A stretch of DNA of 64,000 nucleotides from Elymus sibiricus. Taxonomy: Eukaryota > Streptophyta > Magnoliopsida > Poales > Poaceae. The notes beneath the pieces were generated by a model. The model worked only from the letters and a program-made list of their open reading frames with translations, did no database searches and was not told where the DNA came from. The stretch is taken from positions 394,773,886-394,837,885 of the forward strand of contig CM077666.1 of assembly GCA_039707655.1 (NCBI GenBank). Direction: 5' to 3'. A program made the translations under genes and the position numbers. Shown here one piece after another: positions 55,401-64,000 of the stretch; the first letter of the stretch is position 1; every line of letters begins with the position of its first letter.

Positions 55401-58400
55401 ATATGATGCAAACTTAAATCAATGCGAACATGCAATGCAATTCACCATATCCCAGGTTCAAAATGCTTGCCTTGATCATGCAGAAATATTGGGTGCACTC
55501 CAAAAGTTTGAAATTTTTTATCTTCCCTCCATTTCCTATTTTCAAAAATATTGCAATTACCACATAAAGCAAAAGTAGTACTAAAAAGTTGCTTGGAAAA
55601 TTTTGGAATAAATACTAAAATAAACTAGATGAAATATAAGGAATTTCAGAAAAAGAATCAATTTATTTGGAGTTCATATGATTATCCTACAGAGTTTCTA
55701 AGCTGAAATAAATAGGAAAAAGGACTATTTAATAAATCCTGCAGAAACAAATCTTAGAAAAAATGTTCACCCTAGCCATATTAATAAAGCCTGATTTTAT
55801 AAGTATTTAGAAATTTGAATATTCAGATTTGGATTAGAAATGAATTCTGTAGAATTAATTGAAATCTACTGGAAAAAGAAAATAGGAAGGAGTAGAGGTG
55901 CGCCCTGAGCGCTGCATAGCCTGACGGCGTCACTGGGCCGAGCCCAGTCGTTTGGCTGGGCGGGAGGAGCGGTGATGTCGATGGCGTACTCCAAGAATAC
56001 GCTTTCCCCGTGGAGAAAACGTAAGCATAGGAGTGCGCTGCTGGCGGAACAGGGGCGACTCACCGACAGGTGGGGCCCACCTATCGGGTTTGTCTTCCAC
56101 CCTCGCGCGCGCCTGGACAGAGGTAGGGGCGAGCTCCGGCGGTGATTGCCGGCGTTGTAGGGCGTCTCCGGTGACGCTCAGCACATGGATGGGTTCAGGG
56201 GAGAATGCCGCATCCGTGGGAGATGGAGGTAGCCGTTGAGGAGCTCGGGTTCGAGAGGGGCTTCAAGCATGGCGGAAGCGAGCTACGGGTGGAAGAGGGC
56301 TTTTGCCCCTAAGCTGGCTCCGGTGAAATTGATGAGGGGAGAGGCTCGGCGGGTGCTCCAGGAGTTGAGTGGCGAAGAAATCAGGGGTGGGGAGGCTCTG
56401 GTTAGCTCGGTTTTAACCGAGATGTGGCGGTGGTCGTGGCGGCCGGAGACGGTGAAGATGACCGTTCCCGGTCGTTTGGCTACCCGAGGTGGTTTCCAGG
56501 GAGGAGAGGAGTGATGCTGAGGAGCTAGACGAGCCCGGGAGGCCTTTTTATAGGGAGAGGGAGGCGGTGCCGTGGCTTATGGAGAACGGCACGGTAGCGG
56601 TGGCCATTAATGCGCCGTCGAAGCGGTTGTGGGCGGTGGCGAGGCCGGTGGTGGACGGCGGGGTTTGGTAAGGGCGGCGACGGCCTCAGTTAAGCTCTAG
56701 GTGAGCTGGCTGGCTCGGGGGAGTGCCCAGTGGCCCGGACGGTGCCATCCCCGAGTGCATCGCGGCGGCGGTCATTTACAGCGGCTTGAGGTGGTAACAG
56801 AGGGCGGCGCGGTCGGTGGGGTGATCAGCGAACTGTGGATATGCTCAGGTAGGTGAGAGTTAAGGCGAGGGCGAGCTGGCGTTCGAGGTTTGGCCAGGGG
56901 CTCCTGGGCGGTGCTGTGCCCGAGAAGGTTGCGGCGGCGGCGACTGTGGTCGGCGAAAGGCTGTGCTAGAGGCCAGGGAAAGATGTCGGTAGGGCTCAGG
57001 GTGGACTGGGTGATCCAGTAGAAGACTAGGGAGAGCAGCAGAGGCAGCAGAGGAAGCGGCAGGAGTCGATGCCAACGGTGCAATACACGCACTCTGGCCG
57101 CGCACAGGACATGCACACCACGCGTTCGACCCAATGCCAGTGCACCCTAGGCTAATCTAATTGAGGTGATTTTTGGTGGGGTGATGCTAACAAGGGAGGA
57201 GAGACTACTGGACATGTTGGTTTGTCCATATGGGCAAGTTCCTAATGTAGGTTAGAAAGGAGCAAGGTTTCTGCCATGCTCACAACCTGTTTGACAAAAT
57301 GATAGAGCTAGCTAGGTAAATTTGTTGGAAATGAGACTTGGTAGGATGGTGTCTCTCTGGATGTAAATGAGGATGGAAGGGTTGGTTTGACCAAAATAAA
57401 AACTTGATAATGCAAGTTTTACCAGAATTCGATTCTGGACAGAAACTTGGGGGATTTAATTGGTGAGCTAAAATGAGGCAATGGAGGCTGATCTTCTGGA
57501 CTTAAGGGTTTCCTAGGAAGGACTAGAGGTGGGAAAAATTGCAGAATTTTTGGAGCAAGGAAAAATAGGGTTGTAGTTAAAAGCTGAATCTAGACCAGAA
57601 AAGAAAAGAGGATGTTTTGCTCAAAATTTTCAAAAGGCCAGGTTGGGTTTTTGCATAAAAGTGATCTATAGGAATCACATGACTCTCATAATTTTTGTGG
57701 AATTTTTAAAGAATTATTTAAAATAGTTGTAGTGCAACAGTGGCATTTAAAATATTGAAAATGTTGTTAAAAGAATTATTTTAGAGCAAATTTTTATTAT
57801 GAAAATAATTCCTACTGTTATTAAAATATAAATGAATTGATTTAAGACAACTACCAAATCCCACAATATTTTACAAAAATTTCTAAATGGAGGGAAGAAT
57901 TTTGGAAAACAGGAACAGAAAATACTCTGAAATTAATAAAAGACCTGAAATAATTCAAAATTTTATTTCTGGCCAAATTTTACTTAATGAAAATATTGTT
58001 AAATTTTTGGGGTGTTACAAGCCCCGAGGGTGAACTACTCCCTCCTCGTCATGGAGACCGCCGGGATGATGAAGATGGCCTCCGGTGATGATTTCCCCCC
58101 TCCGGCAGGGTACCGAAAAAGGGTTGTAGATGAGATCGTGGAGGTACATAGGCTTACGGCGGCGTAAAAACTCATCTAGGTGAACTTTCGGGGGTTTCTG
58201 AATATATATAATTTTTTGGTGTTGGAATCATGCGAAGAAGGGCCACAGGGGGCCCAAGAGGCACCAGGGCGCGCCTGGGGGGTGGCGTGCCCTGGTGGCT
58301 CATGGGGCCCCTGTGGGTCTTCTGGCCACCTCCCGAAGCTTCTAGTTTCTCTTATGTTCCAGAAAAAATCGTCAAAAAGTTTCGCTGCATTTGGACTTCA

Positions 58401-58586
58401 TTTGATATGGATTTTCTGTAAAACCAAAAACAAGCAGAAAACAGCAACTGGCACTGGGCACTAGGTCAATATGTTAGTCCATGGAAATCATATAAAAGCC
58501 ATATAAAAGTGCACCAAAATCATAAAAAACTATAATAAACATGGCATGAATACTTCATAAATTATAGATACGTTGGAGACGTATCA
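52423..58586 (-). mobile_element. Athila-D 5' LTR, with solo LTR I inside
   Basis: LTR sequence is 52423-53545 and 58025-58586. GA run at 53490-53511 (longer than in the 3' LTR), palindrome at about 58249-58310, TATA-like TATATATTC on the minus strand near 58200-58208. Confidence 0.88.
53546..58019 (-). mobile_element. Solo LTR I (4474 bp), J family
   Basis: Bounded by AGCCC (53541-53545 and 58020-58024). Starts TGTCGGGGCCGGATTTCC and ends TTTTTGGGGTGTTACA, the reverse complement of the J LTR ends. TATA box TATAAAAAG on the minus strand at 56545-56553; minisatellite-like block at about 54130-54460. More diverged from J than the two J LTRs are from each other. No internal domain. Confidence 0.88.
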
Positions 58587-58898
58587 GCACCATGGTGATC
58601 TAGATCTGTCAGAAAAACAGCCTGAAACAAGAACAGAGGGGAAACTTGCGATGCGGTGGTCAAAACATATGGGAGTATAGTATATGAGAGGAAAACAGAG
58701 TCGGGAAGGCACACGAGGGGCCCACAAGGCAACACGGCACGCCCCGGGGGGTCGCTCCCTGTTGCCTTGTGACCTCCTCGTGGGTCCTCTCGGCTGTTTC
58801 TTATTTTTGTATTTTTGTAATATTCCAAAATGGACAGAAATAATTTTTATGGAATTTTTGGAGTCGGTTTACGTACCGTATCACATACCTACCCCTTT
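58587..58898 (-). other. Start of the Athila-B third ORF and its upstream spacer
   Basis: The ATG (minus strand 58593-58591) opens the third ORF, which then jumps to 41921. Upstream on the minus strand are two good 3' splice-site candidates, TGTTTTTCTGACAG ending at 58606 and TTCTTGTTTCAG ending at 58622, and farther up a GC-rich palindrome (about 58720-58772) like those of the LTRs. This suggests expression from a spliced RNA, as is known for env-like ORFs of some retroelements. A local promoter is the alternative. Confidence 0.45.
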
Positions 58899-60466
58899 TC
58901 AGGATTCTGGAGCATTCCGGAAGGACTCTTTGATGTGTTCCTCCGGTGTCATCGTCTGAATAATATTAGTTTCAACGTTAATGGGTGTACATGAGATATA
59001 ATGCTTAATTCTTTGTCCATTCACCACTCTCAGGTTGGAGCCTTCGGAATTGTTAATTTTAATAGCTCCGGAGCGATAAACTTCTTCGATGATATATGGC
59101 CCTTCCCATTTAGAGAGAAGTTTTCCTGCAAAAAATCTGAAACGAGAGTTGTACAATAGAACTTGCTCACCCACTTTAAATTCCCATTTTTGAATTCTTT
59201 TATCATGCCATCTTTTAACCTTTTCTTTAAATAACTTGTCATTTTCATAGGCTTGGGTTCTCCATTCATCTAAAGAGCTAATATCAAATAGCCTCTTTTC
59301 ATCAGCAATTTTAAAATCATAATTAAGTTCTTTAGTTGCCCAATAAGCCTTATGTTCTAACTGGTAAATGACATGCTTTTCCATAGACCATTTTATAAGG
59401 GGACATACCCATAGGATTCTTATAAGCAGTTTTGTAAGCCCATAATGCATCATCGAGTTTCTTAGACCAATTCTTCCTGGATCTATTAACAGTCTTCTGT
59501 AAAATTAATTTGATTTCTCTATTACTCAATTCAACTTGACCACTAGACTGAGGGTGATAAGGAGATGCAATTCTATGATTAACATCATATTTAGCAAGCA
59601 ATTTACGGAAAGCACCATGAATAAAATGTGAACCTCCATCAGTCATCAAATATCTAGGGACTCCAAACCTTGGAAATATAACTTCTTTAAGAATTTTAAT
59701 AGAAGTGTTATGATCAGCACTACTAGTTGGAATAGCTTCTATCCACTTAGTAACGTAATCAACAGCAACTAAAATATGAGTATACCCATTAGAGGAAGGA
59801 AAAGGTCCCATATAATCAAAACCCCAAACATCAAATGGTTCAATAACAAGCGAATAATTCATAGGCATTTCATGACATCTACCAACATAACCAATTCTTT
59901 GACATCATCACAAGAAAGGACAAACTTACGTGCATCTTTGAAGAGAGTAGGCCAATAAAAACCAGATTGTAATACCTTATGTGCAGTTCTATCTCCCGCA
60001 TGGTGTCCTCCGTATGCCTCAGAGTGACACTTCCGTAGGATTTGTTCCTGTTCATGCTCAGGTACACAACGTCTAATAATACCATCTACTCCTTCTTTAT
60101 ATAAATGTGGGTCATCCCAAAAGTAATGCCTTAAATCAAAGAAGAACTTTTTCTTTTGTTGGTATGTGAAACTAGGTGGTATATATTTAGCAACAATGTA
60201 ATTAGCATAGTCCGCATACCACGGAGTGTTACAAGAAGCATTTATCACAGCTAATTGTTCATCAGGTAAATCATCATTAATAGGAAGTGGGTCATCAAGA
60301 ACATTTTCCATTCTAGACAAATTATCTACTACAGGATTCTCAGCTCCCTTTCTATCAACAATATGCAAATCAAATTCTTATAGCAAAAGAACCCACCTAA
60401 AAAGTCTAGGCTTAGCATCTTTCTTTTACATAAGATATTTAATAGCAGCATGATCAGTATGAATAG
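58899..60466 (-). pseudogene. Athila-B RNase H end and integrase
   Basis: Minus-strand order: the end of RNase H (HTDHAAIKYLM, a stop, KKDAKPRLFRWVLLL, a stop, EFDLHIVDRKGAENPV); the zinc-binding N-terminus of integrase (CHSEAYGGHHAGDRTAHKVL, then FVLSCDD); the catalytic core [35 protein letters not shown] and [18 protein letters not shown] with D, D and E in place; and the C-terminus KWEFKVGEQVLLYNSRFRFF, LSKWEGPYIIEEVY. A one-base deletion near 59904 removes the last Cys of the HHCC site and shifts the frame. Another frameshift lies near 59367. TDGGSHF is characteristic of the Athila/Tat branch. The upstream part is cut by Athila-E at 60467. Confidence 0.85.
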
Positions 60467-62004
60467 TGATAATCCCCAAGTGCAAGGAATCATTGTAGCA
60501 ATTTCCAAAGATGGAAGTGATAAGTATGGAGTGCCGAACCCACAAGGAGCTAAAGGTAAGATCAATATTCTCTCAAGTCCTATCTGCCACTGATACGACT
60601 CTACGTACACCGAGTGTTTGCTTTCATCTAGAAATGAGAAATAAAACTACGTTGTGGGTATGAAGAGGATAGCTTTGCATAATATCAGAGAACTAAAATA
60701 TGAAAATAGGTGCTGCCTAAATAAAGTAAGAATATATTACAATATGTTACAAATAGCGAGTGTGGAATAATGATGGATCGGTGTGCACAATTGTCCTAGG
60801 CAATTGATAACAAGATCAGTAATCATTATCGCAATTTTATATGAGGGAGAGGCATGAGCTAACATACTTTCCGTACTTGGATCATATGAACTTATGATTG
60901 GACCTCTAGCAAGCATCCGCAACTACTAGAAATCATTAAGGTAAACCCAACCATAGCATTAAGTATCAAGTCCCCTTTACTCACATACGCAACAACCCCC
61001 TTACTCAGGTGTAAGCTTCTGTCACTCTAGCCGCCCACTATAAGAGAATCATGAACGTATTGCACAACCCTACAGCGGGAATCCCCCACGTGTGCGTGGC
61101 ATGGGAGGCACCATAGGACAGCACCAAAATAAAACATACAACTCAAACCAATCGAGATCATCAATCAACCCAAAGGACAAAAGAGATCAACTCAAACATC
61201 ATAGGATGGCAACACATCATTGGATAATAATATGTGGCATAAAGCACCATGTTCAAGACGGGGATTACAGTGGGGTGCGGGAGAGTGGACCGCTGAAAAG
61301 AGATGAGGGAGGTGATGGACGGTGATGTTGACGAAGATGATCACCGCGGTGATGGTTCCCCCGGCGGCACTCCGGTGCCACCGAGAGAGAGGGGAAGAGA
61401 GGCTCCCCCTCCGGCTTGCTCCTCCATGGCCTCCCCCCTAGATGGGAATAGGTTCTCCTTCTGGTCCTTGGCCTCCATGGTGCCCGGAGGGGCGGGAGCC
61501 CCTCCGAGATTGGATCTCTCTCTCTATTCTCTTTTGTTTTTGCGCTCCTGTTTCTGGCTGAAAACCGTTTCTTATATTCCCGGAGATCTGTAACTCCGAT
61601 TGGGCTGAAATTTTGAGGGGATTTTTATCTGGAAGTTATCTTTCTTGCGGCAAAAGAAGGGCATCAACCGACCTACGAGGTACCCGCAAGGCAACAGGGT
61701 GCGACCCCAGGGGGCGCGCCATGTTGCCTTGTGGAGCCCTCGGGCACCATCTTGCATTGATTCTTCTTCCCAAAAATCACATATATTCCAAAATAAATCT
61801 CCGTGAAGTTTTATCGCATTTGGACTTCGTTTGGTATGGTTTTTCTGTGAAACAAAAAACAAGCAGAAAACAGGAACTGGCACTGGGCACTAAATTAATA
61901 AGTTAGTCCATAAAAATAATATAAAAGTGCACCAAAACCATATAAAATTATTGTAAACATGGCATGAATACTTCATAAATTATAGATACATTGGAGACGT
62001 ATCA
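60467..62004 (-). mobile_element. 3' LTR of Athila-E (1538 bp)
   Basis: The minus strand starts TGATACGTCTCCAATGTATC and ends CACTTGGGGATTATCA. Palindrome at about 61684-61738. No genes. Confidence 0.85.
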
Positions 62005-62019
62005 GCATCCCCAAGCTTA
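62005..62019 (-). promoter_or_regulatory. Polypurine tract of Athila-E
   Basis: The minus strand reads TTAAGCTTGGGGATGC, abutting the LTR, identical to that of Athila-D. Confidence 0.8.
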
Positions 62020-62661
62020 ATTCCTGCTCGTCCTCGAGTAGGTAAATGATAAAAGAAATAATTTATGAAGTGTGAATGCTAGCATAGTGCATAAGTTTGA
62101 TCAATGACAATTTCAAACACTTTTTCTAGCATCAATATATATTATAAACAGTAGCTCATTTCATAAAACTTCTCATGATCAAGTAACAAGCTATTCACAT
62201 GTTAAAGTATAGATCATAAACTTTCTTGAAAACTAACAAACTATGTTCTCAGTCATCAAACAATTGCAATTCATCTTATTTTAAGGAAGGGTCTATGTAA
62301 GAGCTTTGATTTAGCAAATTCCACATACTCAACTATCATATAGTCTTCCATGATTGCTGATACTCAAAGCATATTTTTAGAACAAATCATTTCAGTCAAA
62401 CACATAGGAAGATAGGGGCTTAATGTTTTGCCTCCCAACTTATTTATCTCATGGATAATGTCAAACAATAATAACTGATGATCACCTATATTCAACGGGA
62501 TATATGTGCCTGGATCTTCCCCACCACATGATGCTTGCCAAAAAAGAAAATAAAAATGGAATAGAGAAGAATACTATGGACTCTTGCATGAAAGTAAATA
62601 CATAAAGTAAAAGATAGGCCCTTCACAGAGGGAAGCAGAGGTTGTCATGCGCTTTTAGTTT

Positions 62662-62940
62662 TTGGATGTGCAAGCTCTTAATGTAAAGGAACGTCACTTT
62701 ATATTGCCCCTTGTGATAGCGACCTTTATTATGCAGTCCGTCGCTTTTATTGCTCCACCATCACAAGATCGTACAAAGCTTATTTTCCCTTACAATAAAA
62801 GTTCATACATGTTTAGGAGCAATTTTTATTGCTTTGCATCGATGACAACTTACTTGAAGGATCTTATTCAATCCATAGGTAGATATAGTGGACTCTCATG
62901 GCATGAAACTGGGTTTAAGGGTTTTTGGATGCACATGTAG
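62662..62940 (+). CDS. Antisense ORF of Athila-E (92 aa, most complete copy)
   Basis: MDVQALNVKERHFILPLVIA, FIMQSVAFIAPPSQDRTKL, FPYNKSSYMFRSNFYCFA, TTYLKDLIQSIGRYSG and HETGFKGFWMHM in one frame, opposite to the element's gene direction. The upstream codons present in Athila-B (MRFLF) are interrupted by TAG here. A hydrophobic stretch at residues 14-30 may be membrane-spanning. No known domain. Antisense ORFs near the 3' LTR are known in the Tat branch of Ty3/gypsy. Whether this one is translated is unknown. Confidence 0.4.
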   Translation: MDVQALNVKERHFILPLVIATFIMQSVAFIAPPSQDRTKLIFPYNKSSYMFRSNFYCFASMTTYLKDLIQSIGRYSGLSWHETGFKGFWMHM

Positions 62941-63141
62941 TATCTCTACTTAGTACAGAGTTTTGGCTAGCAAAAGATAGGGGCAAGCACCACATGTTAG
63001 AGGATCCAAAACAATATAACTTCTATGTGAATATAAGCAAACATAACCCATTACATTGTCTTCCTTTTCCAACATCAACTACTTGATCAAGGTTGAAAAT
63101 AATTAATGGGGGCTCACAATCATAGAAGATGTCCAAGATAG

Positions 63142-63150
<9 letters not shown>

Positions 63151-63175
<25 letters not shown>
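63151..63175. repeat. (GT)n microsatellite
   Basis: Twelve GT units following a TATATATAT stretch in the Athila-E 3' non-coding region. The equivalent place in Athila-B and Athila-D has no such run. Confidence 0.9.
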
Positions 63176-64000
63176 AAATCTCTCTTCCTTCAATATTCTT
63201 TCATGAATTGTTCAAGTGACCAATGCTATGTTTGCTATCTTTCAATAAATTTTACCACTTATACTTATTTTATGTGAAGTCACTACTCCCCATGGGACTA
63301 GCATATGAAGCACATATAATTTCAACTTTATGATATTCAATTCATTCAACAATTTACTCATAGGATATAAGTGAAGCACAAGAGTAAATGACAAACTACT
63401 CCAAAAGATATAAGTGAAGAACAAAGAGTAGTTTAGTGAATGGGTAGCTATGTGAAGACTCTCTCTCAATAAAGATTTCAGATCCAAGTATTTTATTCAA
63501 ACAGCAAACAAAATGAAAATAAAAGGATACTCCAAGAATAGCACATATCATGTGAACAAGTAAAAATTTAGGCTAACCGATAGGTGTTGATGAAGAAAGG
63601 GTGGATGCCTACAGGGGCATCTCCAAGCTTAGTTTCTTGAGACTTCTTGGAATGTTATCTTGGGGTGCCTTGGGCATCCCCAAGCTTGAGCTCTTGTGTC
63701 TCCTTAATTCCTCTCATATCATGGCTTCTCCTAAATCTTAAAAACTTCATCCACACAAAACTCAACAAGAACTCGTGAGATAAGTTAGTATAAATCAACT
63801 CAAAACCTTAACATTCTATAATGTAACAAATCACTAAAATTATAATTAAACATTGACTACTAAATGCCTCTGCATATTTAATACTCCTATCCACAAATAG
63901 AAACATTAAACAAGCAACATATGCAAACAATGCAACTATAACCGAAATCTGTCTAAACAGAATAGTCTGTAAAGGGTGAATAAGAATTCATACTTCCCTA

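Larger units (their letters stand above)
41922..58586 (-). mobile_element. Athila-D, gag-only Athila-type retrotransposon
   Basis: Flanked by GCGCC (41917-41921) and GCACC (58587-58591), one mismatch. LTRs read TGATACGTCTCCAACGTATC...GTAGACATCA on the minus strand. The 3' LTR is 41922-47738 and the 5' LTR is 52423-58586, about 1.68 kb each after removing solo LTRs H and I. The 4.7-kb interior holds a tRNA-Asp primer site, one gag-like ORF, a degenerate repeat region, an antisense ORF and the polypurine tract. No pol is present, so it must use another element's enzymes. Confidence 0.88.
3019..60466 (-). mobile_element. Athila-B, Ty3/gypsy Athila-type retrotransposon, broken into segments
   Basis: Element sequence lies at 3019-6504, 36032-36097, 41881-41921 and 58587-60466. 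The stretches between are later insertions. On the minus strand the order is RNase H end, integrase, spacer, a third ORF of about 170 codons, a non-coding 3' region with an antisense ORF, polypurine tract, 3' LTR. The integrase word TDGGSHF and the extra ORF after pol place it in the Athila-type branch. Gag, protease, most of reverse transcriptase and the 5' LTR would lie right of Athila-E, beyond 64000. The 5 bp before the element are GCACG (3014-3018); the matching duplication is off window. Confidence 0.8.
60467..64000 (-). mobile_element. Athila-E, Athila-type element, 3' part (continues off window)
   Basis: The 3' LTR (60467-62004) and 2 kb of interior are inside the window. It interrupts the RNase H region of Athila-B. 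The 5 bp before it are AATAG (60462-60466); the second copy is off window. The interior parallels Athila-D 47739-49560 nearly throughout, with an antisense ORF and PPT-like words. 62941-64000 is AT-rich non-coding sequence with a (GT)n run. Confidence 0.85.

Noticed and set aside
1..64000. Ordinary host genes, tRNA or rRNA genes, CRISPR arrays
   Set aside because: Read for splice-linked exons with known domains and for tRNA-like folds. Only primer-site complements of tRNA were found. Everything supported belongs to transposable elements.

Overview
This window looks like intergenic DNA from a large grass genome, most probably Triticeae (wheat, goatgrass, rye or barley group). The evidence is a nearly gap-free stack of nested LTR retrotransposons and CACTA-type DNA transposons, LTRs that begin TGATACGTCTCC or TGTAACACC, and plant tRNA primer sites (tRNA-iMet and tRNA-Asp). 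I see no convincing ordinary host gene, no tRNA or rRNA gene and no CRISPR array. Labels below are mine; family names come from domain and motif recognition, not from a database search.

Layout, outermost first. CACTA-1 (1-2744) is the right part of a DNA transposon with a terminal exon and GGGCC-rich subterminal repeats. It sits in a plus-strand LTR fragment K (2745-3018). K is cut by Athila-B, a minus-strand Ty3/gypsy element of the same LTR family, whose 3' LTR is 3019-4536. Its internal sequence is scattered over 4537-6504, 36032-36097, 41881-41921 and 58587-60466. Athila-B was hit four times: by CACTA-2 (6505-36031), Athila-C (36098-41880, plus strand, deletion derivative), Athila-D (41922-58586, minus strand, carrying only a gag-like ORF) and Athila-E (60467 to beyond 64000, minus strand).

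CACTA-2 carries a repeat-plus-coiled-coil gene and a three-exon gene with a B3-like domain. The first gene is split by Tekay-F (7574-30972), a chromodomain Ty3/gypsy element on the minus strand with decayed gag-pol. The 3' LTR of Tekay-F in turn holds element J (7785-18695). J has 4.3-kb LTRs, a 2.3-kb interior, and no gag or pol, but it carries two intact, mutually related ORFs, each with its own TATA-like box. Solo LTRs lie in Athila-C (G, 37671-38550) and in each LTR of Athila-D (H, 42517-46648; I, 53546-58019). I belongs to the same LTR family as J.

Target-site duplications can be read for F (GCATT), J (GAAGG/GCAGG), C (CCTTC), D (GCGCC/GCACC), G (GGTTA), H (ATAAC) and I (AGCCC). They fix the order of insertion: K, then B, then CACTA-2/C/D/E, then F/G/H/I, then J.

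The best candidate for something new is J. It is a non-autonomous retrotransposon that has kept and duplicated an accessory gene instead of gag or pol, and a broken homologue of that gene lies upstream of gag in the Tekay-F element it landed in. Other structures of note are a GC-rich palindrome just upstream of the TATA box in several different Athila-type LTRs, repeated copies of the polypurine tract inside Athila-D (two within its gag ORF), and an antisense ORF shared by three Athila-type elements.
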